Shown here: one piece after another, positions 26,996-35,692 of the stretch | Numbering within the stretch: the first letter of the stretch is position 1 | How the letters are laid out: every line of letters begins with the position of its first letter | NCBI RefSeq assembly: GCF_002973525.1 | Contig: NZ_PVEN01000004.1 | Span: forward strand, 62,001 to 126,000 | Length of the DNA: 64,000 nt | Reading direction: 5' to 3' | Source: Paraburkholderia sp. BL21I4N1 | GTDB lineage: Bacteria > Pseudomonadota > Gammaproteobacteria > Burkholderiales > Burkholderiaceae | Notes under the pieces: model-generated | What the model saw: the letters and a program-made list of their open reading frames with translations, nothing else | Database searches by the model: none | What the model was told of the DNA's origin: nothing | Position numbers and translations under genes: made by a program

Positions 26996-28372
26996 ATGGC
27001 TATATACGGCTACGACGATTCAACCGCATTCGGCTTGAAACTGAACAGCGTGGTTTCCCCAGCTCAGCCAATACAATCTATAGAGCATCTGTTTGGGCGG
27101 TCGGCCGAATTGGAGCGCATTCGGCAGGCGCTGTTTGCCCCTGGTCGACACTCGTTCATTTACGGTGATAGAGGCGTTGGAAAGTCCTCTCTCGCAGCTA
27201 CCGCCGCGAACCTGTATCAAAGCGCTGACGCTGCGTTTATTGATGTCTCAGGCGGGCCCGACGCGACGCTTCGGAGCATCGTTTGCAATATTGCTATCCA
27301 AGCTACGAAAAGCAGCCGACTCACAAAGAAAAAGACGACGACGTCGCTCGGAGCAGAATGGCGATTCTTCAAAGTTGGCAAGACAGTCGAGACAAGCTCC
27401 GCCGACTTGCGATCTGAAATAGAGACGTTGGCCGATGCAGTCGAGCTGCTGCGAGAGGTGGCGGCCATCCATTCGGAACTCCCGGTAGTTGTACTCGACG
27501 AATTCGATCGCATCCAGTCGGCGCAGGAGCGCGCTTTGTTCGGCGATCTTCTGAAACAACTTGGCGATAAGAAGGTGACGCTTAAGTTTATTTTCACCGG
27601 TGTTGGTGATTCGATTGAGGAGCTACTCGGCGCACATCCGTCGGCCATTCGGCAACTCGATACGTTAGAGCTTCCGAAACTGAGTTGGGACGCCAGATGG
27701 GACATTCCCCGGAAGGTTGCCGAAACGTTTGGCATAACGCTTGACCGTGAAATCTACATTCGAATCGCAGCCGTGAGCGATGGTTATCCATACTATGCCC
27801 ACCTGATAACCGAGAAGATGATGTGGGATGTATTCAACGACTCCCAAGTGATACATGCGATTGAGCAGAGGCACTATCTTGGTGGATTAAATAGTGCGAT
27901 TGCGGGTATTTCTGCCGAGCTGCAGCGACCGTACATGATGGCGCTCAACCAAAGAAGTGGGGATTATGAAGAGATACTTTGGTCGACAGCTGACTCCGAA
28001 TATCTTGATCGGTACCTCCTTCAGATGTTCTCATCGTACGAGCATATAATGAGACAACGTCCGCAGGAAGTAGCCATTGATTACAAGAAATACACCGCTC
28101 GCATTCGCAAGTTGAAAAGCCCTTCGTGTGGGGAAATTCTCGTTTCGCATCCTTCTAAAGCTGGCTTGTATACCTACCGGGAGAAGATGCTCAGAGGTTA
28201 TGTGCGCATGCAGGCCGAAGCGCACGGGGTCGAACTAGCTGGTGAAAAAATCCCGCAGTCGGAGAAGCCAACGATGCATGTTAGATCAAGTGCCGGGCGC
28301 GGCTACTACGGTCCTTCGGTCCCTGCTGGCATTCATCTTGGCAGGCAGCGACGTAAAGAATCTGGCGATTAG
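26996..28372 (+). CDS. AAA ATPase (ORC/STAND-like), first gene of a putative defence cluster
   Basis: 458 residues from the ATG at 26996; an ATG 6 bp upstream is also possible. After LFGRSAELERIRQAL, Walker A is GDRGVGKS (57-64), Walker B is VVVLDEFD (164-171), followed by LKFIFTGVGDS as sensor 1 and a winged-helix-like C-terminal region (about 330-400). This matches the ATPase_2/AAA_16 type used as sensors or loaders. The C-terminal 50 residues are basic and disordered. It lies 16 bp ahead of the YaaC-like gene and starts a three- to five-gene rightward set. Base use is clearly AT-richer than the core genome. Confidence 0.8.
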   Translation: MAIYGYDDSTAFGLKLNSVVSPAQPIQSIEHLFGRSAELERIRQALFAPGRHSFIYGDRGVGKSSLAATAANLYQSADAAFIDVSGGPDATLRSIVCNIAIQATKSSRLTKKKTTTSLGAEWRFFKVGKTVETSSADLRSEIETLADAVELLREVAAIHSELPVVVLDEFDRIQSAQERALFGDLLKQLGDKKVTLKFIFTGVGDSIEELLGAHPSAIRQLDTLELPKLSWDARWDIPRKVAETFGITLDREIYIRIAAVSDGYPYYAHLITEKMMWDVFNDSQVIHAIEQRHYLGGLNSAIAGISAELQRPYMMALNQRSGDYEEILWSTADSEYLDRYLLQMFSSYEHIMRQRPQEVAIDYKKYTARIRKLKSPSCGEILVSHPSKAGLYTYREKMLRGYVRMQAEAHGVELAGEKIPQSEKPTMHVRSSAGRGYYGPSVPAGIHLGRQRRKESGD

Positions 28373-28388
28373 GCCAAAGGTTCACAGA

Positions 28389-29516
28389 ATGATCGAAATC
28401 CAGTACCTCGAGAGTACCGAGAATCTAAAAAAGAACATCTTGGCGAGCCAGAGATGGACACCAAATAGTGGACAGACCGAAGCGATTGCCGCGTGCCTTC
28501 GTCAAGGCCGTCTATTCTTTGATGCAGCAAAACGCGCGCCTCTTGAGATTAGGCCGCTTGAACTCTATTACGGTACGTCGGCATACGCGAAAGCACTGGT
28601 ACTCGCAGTGGATCGAAATCGTAGGATCGACAATCTACAACAAGCGCACGGAGTTTCGGATAAGTCGTCGCATAACGCGCGCCTCGAACAATTATCCATA
28701 GTGGTGAACGAACGCGGCACATTCCAAGAATTTAACGACTGCGTGCGAACATTGAACCGAATCCGCCCGATCGCGGTAGACGGCTCCCATCCAGAATTTG
28801 CTTTCCCCGCCGCTGATTCCGCAAGCGTCGTCGGCCTGAAACTTTCCCTTAAAGACATTTTTGGCAGACTTCCGGGCCTTGAAACGCTGTATCGCGCTAC
28901 GTTTGATGAGCGAGAGAATATCGATTATGTACAAGTCAATGGCCCCGAAGAGGGGTTCGGTTGGTGCGTGAGCGTAAATTCTATATCGTGGAACGGCAGC
29001 TTCGGTAACTTCGTGACTAGCATTGAAGATGCTAGAAGCCGCATGCCATTTCTTCGTCGGTGGACATTTCAAGAGGCAAACGCTCTGTCCGGCAGTTCTT
29101 TGATGTTTCGAAACGCTGAGCCACTTGCAAACGAGCTTGATCCGAATGAGATCCAGACTGAAAAATGGGGTTTTACAGGGCAGCATCCAGCCTTTTCTCG
29201 ATATTTTCGCGATATCAAGTCATCACTAGGCCATTTAATGGCTGCGCCGGGAATGGCTGGAGGCGGCTATTACATGCAACCGATTAATGACCAATACATC
29301 GCTTTTCAGTCCCTTCAGTTTCTCGCATTGCATCTACTGAGTAGCTTGGTAAGATACCGCCCGGCTACCTGGATGCACGCTTTGTCGCGTTCGGCGAATA
29401 ACGGGCGCGCGGCGGACGACGCCATGCTCGCTTTGATTGAAGGGTTCATGGAACGTGTTCAGGCGACCATTCCCACCTTCGTTGCTGACGTGATTAGGCC
29501 CGGTCTTGCAATCTAG
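28389..29516 (+). CDS. YaaC-like protein
   Basis: 375 residues from the ATG preceded by AAAGG. N-terminal half has RPLELYYGTSAYAKALVLAV, the helix typical of YaaC proteins, and a C-terminal SLQFLALHLLSSLVRYRPATW, also of that family. YaaC proteins have no settled biochemical role, yet similar proteins recur in operons with ATPases and in defence neighbourhoods. It is 16 bp behind the ATPase stop and about 70 bp ahead of the FRG gene. Length is near the family's usual. Confidence 0.65.
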   Translation: MIEIQYLESTENLKKNILASQRWTPNSGQTEAIAACLRQGRLFFDAAKRAPLEIRPLELYYGTSAYAKALVLAVDRNRRIDNLQQAHGVSDKSSHNARLEQLSIVVNERGTFQEFNDCVRTLNRIRPIAVDGSHPEFAFPAADSASVVGLKLSLKDIFGRLPGLETLYRATFDERENIDYVQVNGPEEGFGWCVSVNSISWNGSFGNFVTSIEDARSRMPFLRRWTFQEANALSGSSLMFRNAEPLANELDPNEIQTEKWGFTGQHPAFSRYFRDIKSSLGHLMAAPGMAGGGYYMQPINDQYIAFQSLQFLALHLLSSLVRYRPATWMHALSRSANNGRAADDAMLALIEGFMERVQATIPTFVADVIRPGLAI

Positions 29517-29588
29517 GAAAAACTCGCCCGAAATACAACGGGTCCGAAAGCCGGATTGATCCGTACGATCACCATATATAGGAGCACT

Positions 29589-30320
29589 ATGCCCGTCACT
29601 TTTGAGAAACCGAACGAGATCAAGTCGGTAGCAGATTTGGCGAAACGCACGAGTAAAATCAACGAAGCACGATTGCTATTTCGTGGCCAAAACACCGATA
29701 AACCTCTAAAGCCGAAAATTGCGCGTCAGCGAGATTTCGATGCAGGTGTCGAGCGAGATATGCTTGAGCGCTTCAAAAAGGAAAGCGGGCCGTTTCTTGG
29801 CGGCGTTTCTCCCCAGACAGACTGGGATTGGCTTTCAGTCGCGCAGCATCAAGGTATGTCAACTCGGCTACTCGATTGGTCTTCGAATGCGCTGGCTGCT
29901 TTATGGTTTGCGGTGTCTGTGGACCCCCCACAGGACGAGGACCATGGTGTTGTATGGATGTTAAGAGTAGAAAAAGACGATCTGAAGTCACCTGACAACC
30001 AAGAGGAACTATGGAACCTACGTAGAACGTATGTTTTTCAGCCGTTCCATATTGACCGGAGAATAGCAGCGCAGTCTGGATGGTTTTCAGTCCATAAATA
30101 TGTCGAGGAAAGAGGACGCTTCGTGTCACTCGACACCAACATCGCATTCAAACAGAAATTGAAGAAATTTGTGGTCCCGCGTGATTCGTTCGTAAGAATT
30201 CGCAAAGAGTTGCGTCGTATGGGAGTCACCCGATCTTCGCTGTTTCCAGACCTTGGCGGTCTTTGCGCTGATATCGATGAGGAATATTTAGGCGAAAAAC
30301 GTAGCCCAGCCGATATCTGA
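29589..30320 (+). CDS. FRG-domain protein
   Basis: 243 residues from the ATG preceded by AGGAG. The literal FRG is at residues 31-33 (LLFRGQNTDKPLKPKIAR), followed by WLSVAQHQGMSTRLLDWSS (81-99) and ALAALWFAV, the complete FRG domain pattern. The domain's chemistry is unknown; the conserved Arg, Gln, His and Asp look like an enzyme site. FRG proteins are found in defence-type gene sets. A cytoplasmic protein, no membrane segments. Third gene of the ATPase cluster. Confidence 0.88.
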   Translation: MPVTFEKPNEIKSVADLAKRTSKINEARLLFRGQNTDKPLKPKIARQRDFDAGVERDMLERFKKESGPFLGGVSPQTDWDWLSVAQHQGMSTRLLDWSSNALAALWFAVSVDPPQDEDHGVVWMLRVEKDDLKSPDNQEELWNLRRTYVFQPFHIDRRIAAQSGWFSVHKYVEERGRFVSLDTNIAFKQKLKKFVVPRDSFVRIRKELRRMGVTRSSLFPDLGGLCADIDEEYLGEKRSPADI

Positions 30321-30677
30321 ATTTTTTGTAACTAGGCTTGGTCGACGCTACTATCCCTTCGCTGTCGAACGTCTGCTTTCGAACAAGCCAATCGGCAGCT
30401 CCGGGTCGCGTGCTGCCAGTGGCTGTCAGGCAGTGACCGGCCATCAGCCGCCGTTCACGCGCGGGATCGCTCGGACGTTCAAGGATCGGTTACACTCCGC
30501 GAGCGGCCATCCACTCGTAAAGGATGAATGCTCATTCGTCGGCCCAACTTCGCCGCAAAGTGTAATTAGAAGGATGAATGAGAGCCCGTTGAGTTTGAGG
30601 CCTCTGTGTTTGCTAGGACCGCCGCGCAGCGAACGGTACCGCGTGATCTTCTGAACTGGTCAGGACTAAAATTCCCT
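30321..30677. other. Gap without gene in the defence-like cluster
   Basis: About 360 bases. It includes phrases like GACCGGCCATCAGCCGCCG and GAGCGGCCATCC that look like decayed Burkholderiaceae intergenic repeats. A GTG-started in-frame extension of the next gene reaches 30606 but has no ribosome site. Confidence 0.4.
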
Positions 30678-31475
30678 ATGAGTGTAAATAGACCTTTTAG
30701 GCGGATGTGTCGTCAATTCGTTGACGGTCAATATTCAGAGGGCGGCAGATGGATGTATCTCTTGCACCCAAGATATGCGACAGACCCACGCCACTACGTT
30801 CGCGCATTCCTGCTGCTTCAGGAGGATATTCTTGACCTTTTTTCGTATGTCGAGCCGAGCGACATAAACCTCAATACCTACTCTCACCGAATCCAGCAGT
30901 TGCTGATCAGAGCATGTATTGAGGTGGAGGCGAACTTTACCGCGATCTTCTTGGACAATGGATTCGGCGATAATGACACACGGTTCAATATCAACGACTA
31001 CAAGCTTATTAATACGTCACATAGACTATCTTCATTCCAGGTTCGGATTCCAGGCTGGACGGGTGATCGTGGAATACGCCGACCGTTTCTTCCGTGGGCG
31101 GCGGAAGACGGTCGCCTTGATTGGTATCGCGCATACAACAAAGCTAAGCACAACCGACATGAAAACTTTCACTTGGCAACCTTTGACGCGTTACTCGACG
31201 CTTATTGCGGGCTGAATGTCCTATTGTCCGCACAATTCATGGACGAGGATTATGGGCCGGGTTCTAAGAGCATCGGCGTGATGGGTGCTGACTACTACTA
31301 TGAGGGAAACGATGGCATGGATCCCTCAATTGGTGGCTCGTTACGAATAAGATTTCCGGACGATTGGCCAGCAGATGATCGATATGAGTTCGACTGGCAG
31401 GGGTTAAGGAATCTCGATGACCCTTTCGTGAATTTTGACTACGCGGCGCTTCCCCAGCCTGAGCGACGCCGTTGA
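30678..31475 (+). CDS. HEPN-like protein of unknown function
   Basis: 265 residues from the ATG at 30678; a GTG at 30606 would give 289. The middle has an all-helical part with QQLLIRACIEVEANFTAIF, and later RAYNKAKHNRHENF, the Arg-x6-His spacing and sequence setting of HEPN-like domains. HEPN domains are RNases in many toxins. The C-terminal 70 residues are acidic and aromatic. It shares direction and AT-richer base use with the ATPase-YaaC-FRG genes but is 360 bp away, so it may or may not belong with them. Confidence 0.6.
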   Translation: MSVNRPFRRMCRQFVDGQYSEGGRWMYLLHPRYATDPRHYVRAFLLLQEDILDLFSYVEPSDINLNTYSHRIQQLLIRACIEVEANFTAIFLDNGFGDNDTRFNINDYKLINTSHRLSSFQVRIPGWTGDRGIRRPFLPWAAEDGRLDWYRAYNKAKHNRHENFHLATFDALLDAYCGLNVLLSAQFMDEDYGPGSKSIGVMGADYYYEGNDGMDPSIGGSLRIRFPDDWPADDRYEFDWQGLRNLDDPFVNFDYAALPQPERRR

Positions 31476-31609
31476 TCTGCGTGATTGCGCCGCAGGAGAT
31501 GTTCACGTCAATCACCATCCCGGTTTTTCGTTGGCTGCAAATCGTCCGCAGGGTGGCGAGATCGGCCGATTAAAGCCACAACGACCCAGCCGAGTCCTTC
31601 AATATTCAG

Positions 31610-32362
31610 ATGGCTCAAAAAATCACACGTGACCAAATCGCGGCTGCATTCGATGTGGCAAGCGACGTTTTTGATCAGAAACTCTCAAAAGCGCGAGGAG
31701 TGCAAACGCTGTATGAAAACCACGGTGTCAACGAGGTGTCGGCAGGCGACTTAATCGAGATTTTTCGTTCCATGATGGCTGGCAAAGTGTTCCAGCGCAC
31801 TTTGAGCATTGACGGCACTCGCTACTTTCTTCAACGGATTGAAGAGGAAAGACCCACCCATCTAGCCAACGCCGTGGTATCGAACGTTAAGCACCTTGAC
31901 TACTACCAGCGGCTATCAACCGGCCACCCACAACCATCGAAGCGCAAGCTGGTCAACGAATGGGTCGTGCGGCTTTCCGAGCCACGTAATTTGAACGAGC
32001 TGGAGGCAGCGTTTTGGCAAGCGGTAGATAGTGCACTGACAGATTCACCCGATGTTCGCCGAGGTCGTCTGCAACGCTCAAGGAAACTACCCGAAAAGAT
32101 TAAGGTGGTGACTGAGGCCTATGTCCGCAACCCTGATGTTGTTGCTGAAGCTTTGCATCGGGCTCGCGGGCAGTGCGGGCGATGCAAGCAACCGGCTCCG
32201 TTTTCTCGTAAAAAAGATGGATTTCCCTATCTTGAAGTTCATCATATCCAACTGTTGAAAGATGGTGGTGAGGATACGGTTGAGAACGCTATTGCGCTAT
32301 GCCCAAATTGCCACCGAGAACTGCACTTTGGCGCAGCGGGGCGCGTCTCCTCCTCGGAATAA
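31610..32362 (+). CDS. HNH endonuclease
   Basis: 250 residues. The N-terminal 150 residues are helical and unassigned. The C-terminal 65 residues are a classic HNH: CGRCKQPAPF, then LEVHHIQLLKDGGEDTVENA and CPNCHRELHFG, with four Cys for structural zinc and the catalytic His pair. This looks like a McrA-type or defence nuclease. It is the last rightward gene of the 27-32 kb run. The start ATG has no strong ribosome site. Confidence 0.85.
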   Translation: MAQKITRDQIAAAFDVASDVFDQKLSKARGVQTLYENHGVNEVSAGDLIEIFRSMMAGKVFQRTLSIDGTRYFLQRIEEERPTHLANAVVSNVKHLDYYQRLSTGHPQPSKRKLVNEWVVRLSEPRNLNELEAAFWQAVDSALTDSPDVRRGRLQRSRKLPEKIKVVTEAYVRNPDVVAEALHRARGQCGRCKQPAPFSRKKDGFPYLEVHHIQLLKDGGEDTVENAIALCPNCHRELHFGAAGRVSSSE

Positions 32363-32463
32363 TGGTCGTATTAAATTGCCCTAGGTGTTCTGCCAAGAAT
32401 TCCTTGATTCCCTGCGGTTCTCGGTTTCGCGTGGAACCGATCACCGAAAACGCAAACGTGGTC

Positions 32464-32519
32464 GCGTGAGTGCGTGAGTGCGTGAGTGCGTGAGTGCGTG
32501 AGTGCGTGAGTGCGTGAGT
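32464..32519. repeat. Seven tandem copies of an 8-bp unit (GCGTGAGT)
   Basis: Perfect repeats without interruption in the gap between the HNH gene and the acetyltransferase gene. Such short repeats are prone to slippage, so copy number may vary among strains. No gene is read across it with confidence. The rest of 32363-32772 shows nothing else. Confidence 0.95.
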
Positions 32520-32772
32520 GTCGGTTCTAGACACAGTAGCTGCCGTCGAGGTGCCGTTGGCCATTGGGTCGAATGTCGGTTGAGGGTCGACAAGGGAAAC
32601 TCGCGCCGAGGTTGGGTAGGTTACTAGCTTGGGGTGACCGAATTTCTGGGTTCAGTCTATTTCGGCCGAACGACGGCGAGTCGCTGAGAGGGGGCAATTA
32701 TCAACGGGCGGGCAGTTTGCACTTGCGTACCGACGCCCGTCATGACCAGACTCTCAGAGCGCAACAGCACCG

Positions 32773-33354
32773 CTAGGGCTTTTGCTTAAGCTCTTCTTCG
32801 AGCTTGAGCAGTCGTTTTGAGCGCGCGCGAAGGTGTCGGGCGGGAGTTCCGAAATAAACGCCCCACTGCTCCAGACTTTTCGTTACGAGCGACATCGCCC
32901 CGACCGATGAACCTTCACCGATTGTGCATCCCGGCAATACCACGGTCCCCGATCCGATGATGACGTGACGACCAAGATGGACCGGCGCAATCTTGACGTT
33001 GAGATATTCTTTCGGCACGGTTGGATTCGTCAGTGCGCTTCCCGAGTAGTCGTCCGACGTGCTGTATATACGGACACCTTGCGATAGTCCGGAAAAATCC
33101 TCCAGATCGATGCCGCCGCCGCCCGCCAGAAATGCCATGCCGCCGATGTGAACGTGAGAGCCGATCCTTATGTAACCGCTCGACGCGGACATCACGGTCG
33201 GGCCATCTATCCGCACGTTGTCGCCGAACGAAATGTTTGGCATGCCGATGATGGTGCAGTTTTTGGCGACCCTGACGTTCGTGCCGACTTCGCAGAATCC
33301 AAACGTCATTAATTCTTCTTCGGTCCAATATCCGGGGTTGAATGGATTTTCCAT
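32773..33354 (-). CDS. Hexapeptide-repeat O-acetyltransferase
   Basis: 193 residues. Left-handed beta-helix repeats are seen from about residue 28 to 155 (ISFGDNVRID, IRIGSHVHIGG, LGRHVIIGSGTVVLPGCTIGEGSSVGAMS). The end VYFGTPARHLRARSKR is typical of sugar O- or N-acetyltransferases of the WbbJ/maltose-acetyltransferase kind, where His in the coil is catalytic and acetyl-CoA is the donor. Likely acts on a surface-polysaccharide sugar. It stands alone in the island, with no glycosyltransferases nearby. Confidence 0.85.
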   Translation of the reverse strand: MENPFNPGYWTEEELMTFGFCEVGTNVRVAKNCTIIGMPNISFGDNVRIDGPTVMSASSGYIRIGSHVHIGGMAFLAGGGGIDLEDFSGLSQGVRIYSTSDDYSGSALTNPTVPKEYLNVKIAPVHLGRHVIIGSGTVVLPGCTIGEGSSVGAMSLVTKSLEQWGVYFGTPARHLRARSKRLLKLEEELKQKP

Positions 33355-33498
33355 GATTGATTCGCTTTGACTTGAATTTGTCTTTGTGCCTGCGTGCTAA
33401 AGGCGGGTCTGTTCATTAGCTACGCAGCCGGGTTCAAATTGATCGGGTTCGCCGTTGCCAGTGAGTAAAAGCGGGGTGAAACATGCGCAGCCGAAGTG

Positions 33499-34182
33499 TC
33501 ACCAGGCTATCCGCTGGCAGTTGTTTTGCGCTGTGCACCGGGTATCGTACGCAGCGATGGCATTGCCCTTCTTAATGTCAGTTACGTTATTTTCATAGAT
33601 ATCCTGAATGATGTCGGTGTATAGCGCCTGCTGCATCATCGGAAGAGCGCCGAGACGGGCAAGCATTTGTGGTTCGGTCGCTCCCTTGTTCTTGCAAGCC
33701 ACGAAAAAGCCGCCAATCCCGAGCTTGTGGATATCCAGACCCGGACACAGAGGCGGCATCGATTGGGCTTCCGCCGTCGCCCGCTGTTGACGTTCTGCAT
33801 CCCGCCGGATGCTCGCGTTCTCCACTGCTAGCGCTTCTGCATCATCTTCGTCGGACGCCCGCTTAGCTGCTGCCTGTTCGCGTTGGCGCTGCATTTGATA
33901 CTGAGCTTGATCAGCCGCCGATATTCTTGCGCTGTCTTGCTGAGCTTGTTGGCGCGCTTGCTCGTCTGCCACTTTTCTAGAGTTGTATATCTGCGTTTCC
34001 TGTTCATTCACGACTTGTTGCGAACCCTGTGCACTGCTTGCGGGCGTCGGCGGTAGCAACTGCTTGGTTTGCGTGATCACACTTTGCGCTGACTGCAGGG
34101 CACCAAAAATCTGGTTCATTTGTGCGTGCACGGCAGAAGCCGCAAACAGCATGGCAAGTGGAAATAAAGGCGAGAGTTTCAT
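33499..34182 (-). CDS. Secreted Gln/Ala-rich protein of unknown function
   Basis: 227 residues with a signal peptide (MKLSPLFPLAMLFAASAVHA, cut after AHA). The mature protein has a long, charged, Gln/Ala-rich helical stretch (about 70-140, coiled-coil-like), then a C-terminal domain with four Cys (LCPGLD, VACKNK, DTRCTAQNNC). Probably periplasmic. It lies 14 bp downstream of the FtsZ-like gene on the same strand, so the two may be co-transcribed. Confidence 0.65.
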   Translation of the reverse strand: MKLSPLFPLAMLFAASAVHAQMNQIFGALQSAQSVITQTKQLLPPTPASSAQGSQQVVNEQETQIYNSRKVADEQARQQAQQDSARISAADQAQYQMQRQREQAAAKRASDEDDAEALAVENASIRRDAERQQRATAEAQSMPPLCPGLDIHKLGIGGFFVACKNKGATEPQMLARLGALPMMQQALYTDIIQDIYENNVTDIKKGNAIAAYDTRCTAQNNCQRIAW

Positions 34183-34196
34183 AACGATTCCCCGGG

Positions 34197-35177
34197 TTAC
34201 AAGTTATTGCTTGATAGGGATGACACCACGTGCAGCCAAGAAACATCTGGATTGGAAGGACTAAGTGGCACCTGCACACGGGCATGTTCTGCGACGATCA
34301 ACGTGACTTGCACCGTTTCGCCGAGGCGTTCGTCGCAATGCACCCCCAGCGTCACTGTCGTGTTGGGGGATGCCACTTCACGAACTGCACAGACTGCGGT
34401 CTCAACCTCCCGAAGGCGCAACGAACAGCCACCGGCGACGAGAATTGCCACGCCTGCTGCCGTATCGATGGGAGAAGACTCCGCATCGACGATTGCCATT
34501 TCGGCCGCGTGGCGTGCACGGTCTCGACCGGTTGCCGACCCGATGCCGATGGATGCCTCACCCGCGTCAATGAACGTGCGTCTTACATCAAGAAAGTCGG
34601 CGCCGACCGGCGCCCGTGGCCGGGAACTGTTGGATACCCCTGCGAACGCAGCCGCGATATGAGCGTCAAGTAGGTGTTGCAGTAAGGAAACGTGCGGTTG
34701 GGACGGCACGAAGATAAGCGCGTCGGTGCAGTCCGCAATCTCCGCGACGACTCCCTTGACGCTTCCACCCGTTGGAGAAGACGGCTGGGCAAGCATGGCG
34801 AATACCAGCGCGCCCGCAGCTCGGGCGACCCGAGCTACATCTCCGGATATGCGCAGTGATCGGAGTTCATCGGTGCTGCCGAGAATTACGACGAAGTCCA
34901 CACCGGTGAAATGACCCAATGCTGGAACGACTGTTGACACCTGGCAGTAGCGATCAGTCGCTGCGTCGCTGACGGCAGAAGACGCGACTCGCGTGAAGAC
35001 GCCGTTGGTCCCGATGCCGATTTGTTCGAACGACTCATCCAGCATCCCGCCGATCGCGCCGATGCCCATGATTCGGACTGCCGGGTGGCGCTGTTCTTGG
35101 GCGGGTCGTCGGTATCTGATTATTCCGAGTCCCCGACCTGTCGTCTTGATCGAGTCCCATGTGGCGTTTGCTGACAT
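34197..35177 (-). CDS. Divergent FtsZ-like protein lacking the GTP-binding signature
   Basis: 326 residues from the ATG at 35177, preceded by AAAGGAAG. The N-terminal strand VRIMGIGAIGGML (34-46) matches the first FtsZ loop; the C-terminal half matches FtsZ well: VGADFLDVRRTFIDAGEASIG with Asp194 and Asp197 at the T7-loop positions, ATGRDRARHAAEMAI, GVAILVAGGCSLRLREVE and VTLGVHCDERLGETVQVTLIVA. The tubulin/FtsZ signature GGGTGTG is missing; that place reads GSTDELRSLRISG. It may have lost GTP hydrolysis and act as a regulator or capper of the host FtsZ, or form other filaments. It is divergent from an Xre regulator. Confidence 0.72.
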   Translation of the reverse strand: MSANATWDSIKTTGRGLGIIRYRRPAQEQRHPAVRIMGIGAIGGMLDESFEQIGIGTNGVFTRVASSAVSDAATDRYCQVSTVVPALGHFTGVDFVVILGSTDELRSLRISGDVARVARAAGALVFAMLAQPSSPTGGSVKGVVAEIADCTDALIFVPSQPHVSLLQHLLDAHIAAAFAGVSNSSRPRAPVGADFLDVRRTFIDAGEASIGIGSATGRDRARHAAEMAIVDAESSPIDTAAGVAILVAGGCSLRLREVETAVCAVREVASPNTTVTLGVHCDERLGETVQVTLIVAEHARVQVPLSPSNPDVSWLHVVSSLSSNNL

Positions 35178-35228
35178 TGCGCTTCCTTTCGAAGGAACTG
35201 CGGTCGGATGGTGAATCGAATTGTATGA

Positions 35229-35255
35229 TAAACCATTCAAATAATGATCGGTTTA
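35229..35255. promoter_or_regulatory. Inverted repeat in the FtsZ-like/Xre divergent promoter
   Basis: TAAACCATT and AATGATCGGTTTA form an imperfect inverted repeat (outer arms TAAACC and GGTTTA) in an AT-rich stretch between the two divergent starts. A fitting operator for the Xre protein. Confidence 0.5.
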
Positions 35256-35284
35256 GGCGATGGTGTTTGCGGCTTTAGAAAGGC

Positions 35285-35617
35285 ATGCTGGGACTCATGA
35301 AATCGACCCCGAAGCAGCCCGCCGGGCGCAATCCCATCACCGCTGCCGTGGGACGGCGGCTAAAAGAGGTAAGACGGAACGCAGGCAAGAGTCAGGAGGA
35401 TTTGGCTCACGAGGCGTCGGTCGGTCGCGCCGCGATAAGTTCCATCGAATCGGGCGTAACGAATCCAACCGTCCTGACCCTCGCGGCCCTCTGCGCGGCG
35501 TTGGGACTGTCACTCTCGGACCTGTTTGCGCCACTCACCATGACGCTGGAGTCTGCGGAGACACGGCGGGCCAATGTCGCGAACCCTCCGAAAATAGAAC
35601 GGTCCCGCCTTCGATAG
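35285..35617 (+). CDS. Xre-family transcriptional regulator
   Basis: 110 residues, or 106 from a second ATG at 35297. The helix-turn-helix is complete: VGRRLKEVRRNAGKSQEDLA, HEASVGRAAISSIESGVTNP, and TLAALCAALGLSLSDLF (about 23-82). It is divergent from the FtsZ-like gene with a candidate operator between them, so it probably controls both. Such an arrangement is common for genes that are harmful when overproduced. The last 25 residues are variable. Confidence 0.9.
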   Translation: MLGLMKSTPKQPAGRNPITAAVGRRLKEVRRNAGKSQEDLAHEASVGRAAISSIESGVTNPTVLTLAALCAALGLSLSDLFAPLTMTLESAETRRANVANPPKIERSRLR

Positions 35618-35692
35618 CACCGCGCGTTACAGCAACCCTTGAGGGCACCGCAGCGCGGCGAATAGTCGCCCGCCAACGTTGCCATCGCGCAG

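Noticed and set aside
32464..32519. A CRISPR array
   Set aside because: Units are only 8 bp without spacers; simple tandem repeat.
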